A DNA stretch of 64,000 nucleotides from assembly GCA_028751875.1 (NCBI GenBank), contig CM054155.1:16535082-16599081 (forward strand), in the 5' to 3' direction. The DNA comes from Rapana venosa. Its lineage: Eukaryota; Mollusca; Gastropoda; Neogastropoda; Muricidae. A model generated the notes under the pieces. The model ran no database searches and was not told the origin of the DNA. It saw nothing but the letters and a program-made list of their open reading frames with translations. Numbering within the stretch: position 1 is the stretch's first letter; every line of letters starts with the position of its first letter. Position numbers and translations under genes: made by a program. Of the stretch, positions 10,489-21,129 are shown piece after piece.

Positions 10489-10545
10489 TCTTTTTCTCTC
10501 TCTCTCTCTCCCTCCCCCCCCCCCCCCCTCTCTCTCTCTGTGTTT
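10420..10545. repeat. (CT)n microsatellite with C15 run
   Basis: An interrupted CT tract ends in about 15 C residues and a second short CT tract. Immediately downstream is a TTTTACTTG...GTGTTATTGAAAAAT segment that recurs at 11714 and, corrupted, near 12320. Confidence 0.9.
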
Positions 10546-10746
10546 AAGTGTGAGTGTTTTACTTGTATATCGCTATTGTGTTATTGAAAAATGACTTCTA
10601 AAAATGAATTTTCCACTATCCTACTTCTTTATAATGACTCTAGGACGATCTTAACATGTACAATGTTAAATCACAGTGAGTTCTAATGGTGATAGTGTTG
10701 ATGAATTGAAAACTGTATTCATTATCATATGGATTTAAAATGCACT

Positions 10747-10809
<63 letters not shown>

Positions 10810-10810
10810 T
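10747..10810. repeat. (CT)n microsatellite
   Basis: Nearly pure CT, with one TA interruption. Confidence 0.9.
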
Positions 10811-11061
10811 TCCTTTTATTATTTTGCTTATAGATTTAATCGTCGTATTTACAATTAGTATCCCGTTGAATGCTTTATTCAGATTTAATATTTCAGTTCT
10901 ACTCCCTAAATTGACTGTATTTGAGATTCAGTGAATGTTTTATTTTGATATCTTGTTTTGAGCGTACCAGTTATGTATAGCTAATTCCAAAATGCAGATG
11001 TCCTTCTCTATGACTATACATGATATTCATAAAGATTTTTATGTTGACATTGATGCATGGT

Positions 11062-11142
11062 GTGAGTGCGTGCGTGCGCGCACGCGCGCGTGTGGGTATG
11101 TGTGTGTGTGTGTGTGCGTGCGTGCGTGCGTGTGTCTGTGTA
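11062..11142. repeat. (GT)/(GC)n alternating purine-pyrimidine tract
   Basis: GTGCGTGCGTGCGCGCACGCGCGCG-type sequence followed by pure GT and GTGC units. Alternating GC/GT of this kind can adopt Z-DNA; no functional evidence is present. Confidence 0.85.
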
Positions 11143-11299
11143 CGTGTGCATGGGGATGCAAACTGCTTCTACAATATTTGTTTAATGTAGTTTACTATTG
11201 CTGTTGCCTCCCATAAAAGCACAAAGAACTTTTGCCGTTTCTTTCTGTTAGCCAAAATGAAACTATTCACGTGGTTTGTTCTCCTTTATTTTATAGTGG

Positions 11300-12320
11300 T
11301 TTTGCTTTGTTTGGTTCTGTTTTGATTTGGGTTTGGGGTTGTTGTTGCTTTTTTGAAGGGGGACTATTTGGTTGTTCCCTCTCCCCTTGTTGTTGCCGTT
11401 TTTGTTTTGCTCTTGGTTCTTGCTATTTTTTTCGGTTGTTTCTGTGTTTTCTGCTCTGCTTTCTTTCTTACTTGTTGCTACTTTTTTTTTCTCTTTTTTC
11501 GGTGATTTTTGGGGGGTTTTTTTTTGTGTGTATTTAATTTTCCCCCGTAAGCTGTGAAAGTGTATTGTTTTGGGGCTTTATTTTTTTTTTATTTTTATTT
11601 AATCCTTAAGGGTGACGGGCCGGATGTAAAAAAGCATGGGTGCTTATTCATTATCCCCGGAAAAGAAAGGGAAATTGTCATTGTCCCTTTCCTCTTTTCT
11701 GTATAATTTTTGAAAAGTTTTACTTGTAAAATGGGGTTTTTGTGTTATTGAAAAATTACTTTTTTGGGGGTTTTTTTTTCTCCTTTTAAAATTTTTTGGG
11801 GGTTCTGCTTTTTTTTAGTTCTGTTTTGGTTTTTTTGGGGGGGGTTGTTGTTTGTTGTTTTTGTTGTTTTAAGGGGAATATGGGTGTCCCTCTCCCCTTG
11901 TTGTTTGTTTTCCCCTTTTGTTTTGCTTTTGGGTTTTGCTTTTTTTGGTTTTTTTTTTTTGTGTTTTTGTTTTTTTTTCTTCCCTTTCTTGTTTGGACTT
12001 TTTGTTTTTTTTCTTTCTTTCAGGGATTTTTTTTGTAGATTTCCCCCCCCTACACTGTGTAAGGTTTTTGTTAGGCTTTATTTTTTTTTTTATATTATAT
12101 CCCTTAAAGGGGGGGGGAATTTTGGGTGTAAAAAAAGCACTTTGGGGGCTTATTTAAAATTTTTCCCCGAAAAAAAAGAATTTGTCATTGTTTTTGGTTT
12201 ATTTTTCATTGGGCCCCTTTTTCTTTGTAGGGGTTTTCCTCTCTCTCTTTTCTCTCTTCTCTCTCTCTCTCTCTCTTCCCCTCTCTCCCCCTTCTCTCTT
12301 TCCTTTTTCTCTCTCTCAAA
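11300..12320. repeat. ~0.5-kb tandem duplication, second copy homopolymer-inflated
   Basis: Two copies, about 11300-11760 and 11790-12320, align with an offset of about 508. Shared landmarks in order are GGTTCTGTTTTG-like sequence, CCCTCTCCCCTTGTTGTT, TTTTGTTTTGCT, GGCTTTATTTTTTTTTT, a GTAAAAAAGCA...GCTTATT segment and GTCATTGT. The first copy looks natural; the second has inflated T and G runs. Landmarks from the CT-plus-TTTTACTTG unit also occur at 10552. Either a true tandem repeat or the same locus assembled twice. Confidence 0.65.
12239..12320. repeat. (CT)n microsatellite
   Basis: Interrupted CT tract closing the second copy of the ~0.5-kb duplication. Confidence 0.85.
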
Positions 12321-13169
12321 AGTTTCCCGTTTAAAAATGGGTTTTCATTATTGGGGAAAAAACCCGACCCTTTAAAATTTTTTTTTTAAAGAAAAAAACT
12401 TTTTTTTTCTGAAGTGGCTTTATGGGGAATGGTGATGATAGGGAATTTGGAAAAATGGGTAGAGAGAAGGAGGGGGATTATTTTATCTATTCTTGTTCCC
12501 ATTTCCCACAAAATTAATATATTGATATTAGGGTTTATAATTTATTTTTTAATTTTTTTTTATATTTTATTATTTTTTTTCCTAAATTTCTCCATCCTCT
12601 ACAAAATTCTAAAAGGAGAAAGGAAACGCATTTTTTCCAAATTTAAAACGGAATTCATGTTCACTTTATGGTGTAAAGGGGGGGGTGTGGGGGTGTGGGT
12701 GGGGGGAAAGGTGAGTGGTTTTTGGGGGTTTGGGCGGGGGCCTGGGATGGTTTTTTATGGGTTTTGGGCCCCCTTTTTTTGTTGGTTTTTTTGGATGCCC
12801 TTGGGTGGTTTTGTAGTTTTTAAGGTGATGAAATTTTAAAATTTTTCTTTTTTGAGTGATTTATTTAGGTTTATAGTTAAAATTTTTGTTGAGGTTTTTG
12901 GGGGATTATTGTTGGGTGCTTCCTTTTTGGGAGGAAGGGAGCTTTTGGGCAACCCCATTTTAGCTTGGATTTTTTGGGTTGTTTGGTAGAATGGTAAAGC
13001 TATTGGGGATAGGGTTTTGTAAGTTTTTGGGTTTAGGGGGGATGTTTTGTTTTTTTATTTTATTTGATTGTGTGTGTTTTTCCGTTTGCAGGATTCGGCT
13101 TGCCCCTTTAGGGGGTAATAAAAATTTGGTAATGTTAGTTCTTTTTTTTGGTTTTTTGGTGGTTTTGGG
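12321..13169. other. unassigned, low consensus quality
   Basis: G- and T-run-rich sequence. The minus strand may continue the LINE that starts at 15.26 kb, but I can no longer align its thumb domain with confidence, so no boundary is placed here. Confidence 0.4.
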
Positions 13170-15265
13170 CACTTTTGGGACTGGCTGGGTTTTTTTCTCG
13201 GCCTGTTTTCCATGCCTATGTGAGGTTTTTTCGCCCTTTGTTCACTGGTTGGCCAGTTCCTTTCATTCCTGCCAGCCCGTCAATGTATCGGAAAACCTGG
13301 GGTTTGGGTTTGTTCGCCCCCAATGTGACGTCCCTGTGTGGTCTTCCAAGGCGCAGTCAGAGCGTTGGGGAAAAATGTTAAATGTGTCGGCGACAGGAAC
13401 CCCTGCGGCCCCCAACTGAGGTCGGAACCATTCCCTTACGAGTATGCATGGTGGCCTTTGAGTGGGTTTCCCTTGTGGTGTGGTCGCTTTTTTTGGCCCA
13501 GTTGAATTTTTTATGGGGGCCCCACAGAGCGTCATCCCATACCTTCGAAGGCCTTTTAAATTCAATGTTGACGTGGAAGATGTCTTTTTGAGCTGGCTGT
13601 ATTTCTCACCAAAAAACCCTCAGGTTTGAATATTGTTTGTGGTGTTCTTTTGGGGGCGGAAACGGCCTGCTTTTCGGCGATGATCTCTTCTGCCTGGGTT
13701 TCGCCTTTTTCAGGACCCTTTTTCGGCTTTGACTTTACGGGCATGACTTATGGGTGATTGTCCTGTTTTTTGGCACTGCTGGGTTTTCTTTCTTGGGGGG
13801 GAGGTTGAGAGTGATTTGGGTCATGGTGTAGGCCACTCTCCGGTCTGCCAGATCTTGTTTAAGATACTTGTAAGGTGTTTTTCACTGCTTCCCCCCGTGT
13901 TGGATCAGTCGCTGGGATGTTGTCGATTCTGCGATTTCCCTTTTTCAGCGATCTAATTGTTTCTTCTACTTCCTCGCGTAAAATTGGGAAGTTGTCTTTA
14001 TTCGATGAGGGTGGCTTGCAAGTACGGGGGTTCCCTAGCGTCTGATGATTGTAGATTTCGAAACAGTTTCCGTCCATTGAAAATTTTCCCTTCTTTTTGT
14101 TAGGCTTCCCCTTTTTTGTCCTGGATTTTTTACTGATTTTTGCCGTTTTGTTTGGTGAGCTCTTTACAATTGGTATGCTTTTCTGTTTATTCTTTTCAGG
14201 TCTCTTCGATTTCGTCTTTGGGTTTCTCTATCCTTTCCCTCCTTGGTTTTTCTGTCTTCTGATTTTTGTTTACTTCCGTCTAAACTGTCCTGTAGTGTTC
14301 TTGCTCTTCTTCAGGTTTTTCCTTTTGCCCAAATATTAAGATTTTCTGGTTCCGGGTTTGTGTTTTTGGCGAGTTTGCCAGAAGGTTGTTGCTGTCTCAG
14401 TCATCACGTTTTAAAAACGGTGGTCATCGTTTCGGCATTTCTTCAAGTGCCAGTGGGGGGAAAAATTTTCCTCCTATTGTTGCTTGGAAGGACTGGCGAT
14501 GGGGGGGTCCTTCGTTTGTCCTTTTTGAACTTGAGTTGGTGTTTTTTGTCTTATTGGTTTCTTCAATCGGATCTAAAGTTCAGGGACGAGGTCTGATCGT
14601 GCCCAAGTCGCACCTGGGAATGTTTCTTGGCTCTGTTGATTTTCGATCGAAACCCGGGTTTGCACCGGATGTAGTCAAACTGGTTGTGATGGCCCCTTGG
14701 GTGCACCCTGTCCAGGTCGGGTTCTTGTGTTCTCCAAAGGGGATTGGCGAGCACCCGTGTGTTGTAGCTGGCAAATTCAGTGTCGGAGTCCCCGCTCATT
14801 GGTGATCCTTACAGGAGGGGCGCAGAATTTGTCCCGTTTTAGTGGTCTCCGCCCCTTGGCATTCCGTCTCCCCGGTGCAAGATGTCTTTTTGTTTTTATC
14901 GATGATGCCCCGGTGGTTTTAGAATTCCTCTCGACTTCATCATGTGATCCGTTGTTGGGAGTAGGCTTGAATCCCGTGATGTTGAATGGGGGCCCCGAGG
15001 GGATGGCCATAAGCCCTGTTTACTGGGTAGTATCCTTTACCAAGTTTTGATGTTCTTGTTGACAAGCTGCCTAGCCATTTATATGTTGTCCCGCTCCCCC
15101 CATAGTAGAGCTATGCCCCCGTCGTATGGTGTTTCCCCTGTCTTTCATTGACCTCACGAGACTATCGATGCCCGGTGTTCCTGTCCAGCCGTTTTAGCAG
15201 TTCTTGGGTTTGCCTGTTTTTGGGGCCCGACTTTGAGTTCCATGTTGCGATGGTGATGTGGCCCT
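13170..15265 (-). mobile_element. RTE-like LINE relic: endonuclease + reverse transcriptase
   Basis: A decayed non-LTR retrotransposon, read from high to low coordinates. An AP-type endonuclease starts near 15260 (HITIATWN). KHINGVA-like sequence lies at about 15061-15092, HHNQFDYI at 14668-14691, and an SDH-type site decayed to LGHDQ near 14600. The linker to the RT is at 13910-13975 (EEVEETIRSLKKG, then IDNIPA). RT landmarks are AEEIIAEKQA (about 13664-13693), EWFRPQLGA, and a catalytic box decayed from FADD to FSDT at about 13275-13298. Several frameshifts and stops break it. Without the catalytic aspartates it cannot encode a working RT as read, though some breaks may be consensus errors. 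The C-terminal thumb is not recognisable. Confidence 0.8.
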
Positions 15266-15559
15266 TCTTGATTTTGTTGTAGGGGGTTTCCCCCAGTAGC
15301 ACACTTGGGCCTCCGCCCCGGGGGCGCGGAAAGGCGCGGTCCTTGTTGACCGGGGGGCGCCCCATCCGGGATTTCTTTATTTTGTCCGTTTCATTTGGGG
15401 TGTCTTTGGGGAAAAGTAGCCCGGGGGCGCCCCTCTCTCTCCAGGGGTGATTTTTTTGGTTTGGGGGATCCCCACATGTACAGGTGGTACCGGGTTCTGG
15501 TTACCGGTAGCAGGGACACCTTGACCGACCATCAAAAGACGACGGAAACAGAGATATAA

Positions 15560-15815
15560 AAAAAAACAAAAAGAAAAGAGAGAAACACAACCCCCACACA
15601 CCCCAACACACAAAACACACACACACCACCACACACAACACACACACACACCCCAAAACACCACACACACAAAACCCCACTTCCAGGGTTTGAGCAAATA
15701 AGCAAATACATTAGATAAAACCTTCGAAACCCCCCATGATGCGAAGAGACAGCGTTCCATTTCCTAAAACAATAGCAGGAAAACAGAACACACACACACA
15801 CACCCCACACACCAC
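15560..15815. repeat. (CA)n-rich tracts
   Basis: Interrupted CA/CCA/AACA tracts at about 15590-15680 and 15787-15815, separated by about 100 bases of ordinary sequence. Confidence 0.85.
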
Positions 15816-15916
15816 ATGACAAACAATACCCCCCAGGTCCCTGACAAATCACATATGGGGCTGCATTCGTTTATTACCATAGGCCATTATATACAGACCC
15901 CCTGTTTGTGTGTTGG

Positions 15917-16000
15917 AGGAGGAGAGAGAGAGAGAGAGGGGAGGAGAGAGGGGAGAAACGGGGGGGGGAGAGGGACGAGAGAGAGAGGGTGGGAGAGGAG
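15917..16000. repeat. (GA)n-rich tract
   Basis: GA/GGGA purine tract; the open frames across it are composition artefacts. Confidence 0.85.
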
Positions 16001-16144
16001 CAGACAGAAAAAAGAGAATCAAACCGAACCCCAAATTTTTTTATTGAGAGTGAATGGATAAGCAGAGGGCTTCTTTTCCCAAGCTCTACAAAAATAAAAA
16101 TAAAAAGAGAAGAAAAAAAAGAAGAAAAAAAAATCAAGAAAAAA

Positions 16145-16215
16145 GCAACACACACACACACAAACCCCAACACACCAAAAACCCACACACCAACACACAC
16201 CACACACAAAATAAT
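16145..16215. repeat. (CA)n-rich tract
   Basis: Interrupted CA tract within an A-rich stretch. Confidence 0.8.
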
Positions 16216-16384
16216 CAAAACAGAAAAACCGAAATAAACCTAACAGCAACAAACAAACACACCAATAAAAAAAAACTTTAATAAAAAACGTATGCAAAAA
16301 AGTAAGAATCGGTTTTAGATAAAATTTCCCAAATTGATTCAAAAAGGCTTACATGAAATACCATTTTAAATTACATGAAAATCA

Positions 16385-16760
16385 AAGAGACAATAAGAAA
16401 GGGAGAGAGAGAGAGAAAAGGAGGGAGGGGGGGAGGAAAAGGGTGAGGGAGAGTGAGGAGAGGAGACAGAAGACAACGCAGGCAGAGTAAAGGGGGAGAC
16501 AGGAAACAGAGGATATATTGAGGAGGAGAGAGGAGGGGAGGAGGAAAAGAGAGAGAGAGGGGGAGGGGAGGGGGAGGGAAAGAGGGGAAAGAGTAATATA
16601 TATATATTTTTTATTTATATATATATTTTATTTTTAATTTTTATATATATATATTATATTATATATTAAGAGAGAGAGAGGGTGAGGAGAGAGAGGGGGA
16701 GGGGAGAGGAGAGGAGGGAGAGAAGAGAGAGAGGGGGAGAGAGAGAGAGAGAGAAACGAA
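16385..16760. repeat. GA-rich / (TA)n / GA-rich compound repeat
   Basis: Purine-rich GA/GGA sequence (16385-16590) gives way to a TA tract (about 16590-16668) and then again to GA (16669-16758). The symmetrical arrangement around the TA core could seed slipped or cruciform structures, but no function is implied. Confidence 0.85.
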
Positions 16761-16978
16761 CTCGACTGAACTTTTTTGAGAGAAATGGAAGTCAGGGCTT
16801 TTTTAAGTTAAAAAACCCAAACAAAAAAACAAAAAAAACAAAAACCCCAAAAAAACCCATGAGAGGAGAGAGAGAGGAGCAAATTCTTTTATTTCGGCAT
16901 AATGAAAAAGCATCATGTGCTTTTTAATTCGTCCCCCCCCTTATCAGGACTCATGAAAATAAACCACCACAAGAGAGG

Positions 16979-17224
16979 GAGTGTGTGTGTGTGTGGTGCG
17001 TGGTGCGTGTGTTTGTGTGTGTGTGTGGTGTGTGTGTGTGTGTGTGTGGTGTGTGTGTGTGTTTGTTGTTGTGTCTGTATAGCATCAAATGTGTTATTAC
17101 TCATCATTAGGGACAAAGTATATTGGTGTGTATGTGTGTGTATGTGTGTGTGCGCGGTTTGTGTGTATGTTTTTTGTGCGTTTTACATGTGTGTATGCGC
17201 GTGTGCGTGCGTGTGTGTGTGTCA
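16979..17224. repeat. two (GT)n tracts
   Basis: Interrupted GT tracts at about 16979-17067 and 17128-17222, the second including GCGC/GCGT units, then a short CT tract to 17240. Confidence 0.88.
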
Positions 17225-17358
17225 CCTCTCTCTCTCTCTGGGGGGATTTAGACGTAAAAAAAATCAGTGACTGCTTGTTAAATTATCCTCGAAATAAAGA
17301 TTTTGTCACTTTTCATTGTTCATTGTTCTGTCGACAGTCCATAATCAGGACAAGGATT

Positions 17359-17432
17359 GGATGAAAAAAAAGTATATGAATGCTTATTCTGTAACCCTTG
17401 AAAAATAACGATGATTTATTCGTTTGTTCATC

Positions 17433-17437
<5 letters not shown>
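17359..17437 (+). mobile_element. retroelement 3' tail (GAATGCTTATTCTGTAAC type), copy 1
   Basis: A run of A residues is followed by AGTATATGAATGCTTATTCT, GTAACCCTTGAAAAATAA and a TTCATCCATTC end that opens into (CT)n. A nearly identical copy starts at 17557. Weaker relatives lie at about 11618-11690, 12130-12200, 17255-17330 and 31893-31950. The AATAAAG-like signal followed by a simple repeat suggests the 3' end of an unidentified retroelement. Confidence 0.55.

Positions 17438-17525
<88 letters not shown>
17438..17525. repeat. (CT)n microsatellite
   Basis: About 88 bases of nearly pure CT attached to the end of tail copy 1. Confidence 0.95.
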
Positions 17526-17556
17526 GCTGGTAGCCCCTAATAAAGGGAAAAGGGCC

Positions 17557-17637
17557 AGGGGGGAAAAAAGTATGTGAATGCTTATTCTGTAACTCTTGAG
17601 AAATAAAGATCATATATTCATTCATTCATGTATTACT
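17557..17637 (+). mobile_element. retroelement 3' tail, copy 2
   Basis: AAAAAAGTATGTGAATGCTT, ATTCTGTAACTCTTGAGAAA and TAAAGATCATATATTCATTC, then (CT)n. It is offset by about 198 bases from copy 1, including the following CT tract, so the pair looks like a local tandem duplication or nested insertion. Confidence 0.55.
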
Positions 17638-17666
17638 CTCTCTCCTCTCTCTTCTCTCTCTCTCTT

Positions 17667-17706
<40 letters not shown>
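17635..17706. repeat. (CT)n microsatellite
   Basis: Interrupted CT tract following tail copy 2. Confidence 0.92.
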
Positions 17707-17707
<1 letters not shown>

Positions 17708-18240
17708 ATCTCACGTGTTTATTCATGCAACTTTTCATCAAAACTTTGCAGATGCAATCACATGACAAATTTGGCTTTCGACCCATAACACCCAACACCA
17801 CCCCCCCCTTTTTTTTCCCAAACTGATCACGCGTACGCATGCTCAGGCTCGACGTCACTTCCGTCCAGACGGAAATTTGATCAATCTCCCCTCGTTGGTT
17901 GTGTTTGCGTTCTGTTTTCCTCTTTTTTTCTCTTCTTTTTCTTTTTTCTTTTTTTTGGTAGGGCTCATTTGCTCTGCTTGAGACAGGGAAAAAAATGTCA
18001 ACTATGTTAAAGAAGAGAAAGAAAACTTGCTTTCCTGTGTCAACTATGGTAAAGAAGAGAAGAATACTTTTTTACCCCCTGTTTCTGTTGTTGTTGTTAA
18101 GTTGGGGATGTAGTAGGGCCACCTGCTAGAGAGTGTTACGAATGGATAAAATGGATTAGGGGACAGCTGTGCTGTCAGTCTTTGTAAATATTGTTTTTTT
18201 TTTTATGTTGTGTGTAACGTACATGAGAGGGGGAAGGTAG
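17707..18240. other. unassigned clean sequence with promoter-like motifs
   Basis: Well-resolved DNA. CGCGTACGCATGC at about 17830 (NRF1-like), GACGTCAC (CRE-like) and ACTTCCG (ETS-like) lie together within about 40 bases. A roughly 45-base direct duplication beginning TGTCAACTATG lies at about 17996 and 18038. No open frame downstream can be recognised, so a promoter is only a possibility. Confidence 0.3.
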
Positions 18241-18317
18241 ATGTGAGTGTGTGTGTTGGGGGGGGGGGGGGGAGGGGGGGGGGGGGAAGGGAGTAAGTGA
18301 GGGTGTAAGGGCTAGAA

Positions 18318-18349
<32 letters not shown>

Positions 18350-18352
18350 GCA
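18241..18352. repeat. GT, poly-G and GT tracts
   Basis: A short GT run, G runs of 12-14 with single A interruptions (about 18257-18287), and a GT tract at 18320-18350. Confidence 0.88.
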
Positions 18353-18601
18353 GTGAGGTGATCCCATGCACATTTGTGTGTGTGTTAAATCTTGAATTGA
18401 ATCTTGTGTGTGGGCTTTGCTTGTTGTATTATATATTTCTTTGTGCACACCTGATTAAATTGTATGTGTTTTGTCAGTGTTTGTGTGTTTGGGTTGCGCG
18501 CACCGCGCGTGCAAAAAGCAATGTTTTCTTTGATGAAAATGAGCAGAAATCACTATTCCCGTTGATGTTGTCCTCGATCTTTACCAGACAATGATTGTTC
18601 C

Positions 18602-19101
18602 NNNNNNNNNNNNNNNNNNNNNNNNNNNNNNNNNNNNNNNNNNNNNNNNNNNNNNNNNNNNNNNNNNNNNNNNNNNNNNNNNNNNNNNNNNNNNNNNNNN
18701 NNNNNNNNNNNNNNNNNNNNNNNNNNNNNNNNNNNNNNNNNNNNNNNNNNNNNNNNNNNNNNNNNNNNNNNNNNNNNNNNNNNNNNNNNNNNNNNNNNNN
18801 NNNNNNNNNNNNNNNNNNNNNNNNNNNNNNNNNNNNNNNNNNNNNNNNNNNNNNNNNNNNNNNNNNNNNNNNNNNNNNNNNNNNNNNNNNNNNNNNNNNN
18901 NNNNNNNNNNNNNNNNNNNNNNNNNNNNNNNNNNNNNNNNNNNNNNNNNNNNNNNNNNNNNNNNNNNNNNNNNNNNNNNNNNNNNNNNNNNNNNNNNNNN
19001 NNNNNNNNNNNNNNNNNNNNNNNNNNNNNNNNNNNNNNNNNNNNNNNNNNNNNNNNNNNNNNNNNNNNNNNNNNNNNNNNNNNNNNNNNNNNNNNNNNNN
19101 N
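18602..19101. other. assembly gap, 500 N
   Basis: Exactly 500 N, the same as the first gap. The contig between the two gaps is therefore about 15.8 kb. Confidence 0.99.
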
Positions 19102-19935
19102 CTTTTTCATTATATAATATACCACGCACGCCCCCCCCCTCCCCCCCCAACACACAAAGAAGGCCACTATATGTTTTGATATATAATATAGGCCCCAATT
19201 TGTTCATACACTTTGGGAGTTCATTGGGTGTTGACTGCGGTAGTTTAGTACACGTAAAAAACAACATTTTTTTTATTTCGTCTTAAATGTAGAGTGTCTG
19301 GTTTTTTACGAAAATCGGGGGAAGGGCTTTCCCTTTCCTGCTGCCATTGAAAGAAAATCGTTTTGAAAAGATCTAATTTTGGTTTGGGGACATGCTCTGT
19401 CTGATTCGTGATGATGTTGAAAAGGAACATTGTTTTTAATAACCAGGGCAAGCATAAAAAAACTCCTTATGGGGAAGCTAAAAATTAAAAGGGGGAGGTG
19501 AAGAAAAGTGGTAATACCCAAAAAGGTTAAAAAATTATTATTTGTGCATTTGCTAACTTTTTTTTATGACTTTAATGGCTCGCTTTTAAAGAGGTTCAAG
19601 GTTTCAGGTTAGTGGGCCATTCCCCCCAGAAAAACAGGCAGAAAATTAGGCGAGATGATAAAGAAAAATTTAAAATTTTTTTTTTGGGATTGTTTTTTAA
19701 GAAATTTTTAATTTTGAAAGGGGAATACTTTGGATGATTTTCTTTAGTAAATTGTGAACAGATTCCCAAAGGGGTTTTCGTCATGCCCCCCAAGTTTTTT
19801 GTGCGTTTTAACTTTTTTATGTTGTTGTTATTATACTTTATTTTTAAAGATTTTCCCCTAAAGGTTTCCCTTTTCTGCGCGAAAATAGATGCTTTTTTTT
19901 TGTCGGGTGCCCCTCATAACTTTTAGTCTCCCCCC
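19102..19935. other. unassigned, low-confidence sequence
   Basis: Homopolymer-rich. It may include the 3' part of the minus-strand RT relic that follows, but nothing can be aligned by eye. Confidence 0.4.
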
Positions 19936-19939
19936 AATT

Positions 19940-20420
19940 TTGACTAATTCATAAAAGGTTTAAATATGATTGTTTCCCTTAAATATCAGCTAGCGTATTG
20001 TAGGTTGTACATCTGAAAATAAAAAAAACAACATTTTGAAGGGTTTAAAAGGAAGTCTTAAATGTAAAGAGAGAAAAAGAGTGGACCTAATCTAAACCTT
20101 GTGGTACACCAATGCAAAAAATTTTTTGGGTGAGGTAACCCCTTAGCAAACAACTGAGTTCGGTTTGACAAAAGGTTTTAAAAAATGTAAGGTTTTTTTT
20201 ATCAAAACCCATTAACCCGAAGATGTAATAAAAATTTTTGTTTAAAACAAATAAAAGGCCCTTTTTTAAATCAATAAAAAAAAACCCCGATCCCCTTTCT
20301 GTTATTAATTTCACCGCGAATCAGTAACCCTGCATGTGCTGTTTCAGGATGGTGCTTTCTAAACCCCGACTGAGGGTATGCAAAAGGCCTTTGCTTCAAT
20401 AAAAGTTGTTATGATGGGGG
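19940..20420 (-). mobile_element. LINE reverse transcriptase fragment
   Basis: Read on the minus strand. A SGFRKHHPETA-like stretch (about 20345-20385) leads into FIDLKK (20261-20278), the first catalytic block of LINE RTs. A TFFKTFCQTELS stretch follows, then GVPQG (20096-20110), LGPLFFSLYI after one frameshift, and a DGTTLH-like remnant of the second catalytic block near 20000. The order and spacing (FIDLKKAFD, GVPQGS, ADD) match L2/CR1-group RTs. The conserved AFD after FIDLKK and the YADD box are not preserved as read. Confidence 0.65.
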
Positions 20421-20950
20421 GTTTTGTTTCAGGTTTGATATATAGATAAAGTAAAAATGGGTCTAAAATTATTTACTCTTTTGCCCTTTTTGTGAAAAGG
20501 GATTTATTTAGGAAATTAAATGTTTTGGGGATAGTACTTTTAGATAAAAAGGTTATAAAGAAAGTGAGAGATCTGCAATGTAAAATGCAGTATTTTCGTT
20601 TTTTTGGGTATTAATAAAACCCACATGAATTTTTATTTTTTAAAAAACTTTAAATAGGACAAATTCATAACAACATAAGGGAACAAAAATTTTGTTATGT
20701 ATCCCTTTTTCCCCCAAAAGGTTTTAAAAAATTTTAATCAAAAGTTTGGGTTGTTATCAATGATTTACTTCCAACAACAAAGTGATTAGAGAACATTATA
20801 ATCAAATTCGTACGTGATACCCGGTTTAGAGAGTGGCGAAAAGAGACAGATTAAACTTATTTTTTTTATCTTGAATTAAATTCTGGAAGAAAAAAACTTT
20901 TTGATTTTCTAATCATAACTTAACTGTGTTACGTTTTTTTTGTATTCCCA
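20421..20950. other. unassigned AT-rich sequence
   Basis: On the minus strand this would hold the upstream part of the RT relic, but I cannot align it. No other content was recognised. Confidence 0.35.
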
Positions 20951-20954
20951 GAAC

Positions 20955-21094
20955 CCGAAGAAGATGAAGAGAAAAAGAAGAAGAAATTTTAAGAAGAAGT
21001 TGAAAAAAAATTGAGTTTAAAGAGAAAAAAGAACTTTAAAAGGTGAATTTGGGAAGAAAAGAAGAAAAAGAGAAGAAGAAAAAAAGAAAAAAAG

Positions 21095-21125
<31 letters not shown>
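20955..21125. repeat. (GAA)n-rich purine tract
   Basis: Imperfect GAA/AAG sequence of about 170 bases, purest at 21090-21124. Confidence 0.88.
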
Positions 21126-21129
21126 TCTT

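Noticed and set aside
18553..19286. Several 190-230-codon frames over the second gap
   Set aside because: They exist only because N is translated without stops.
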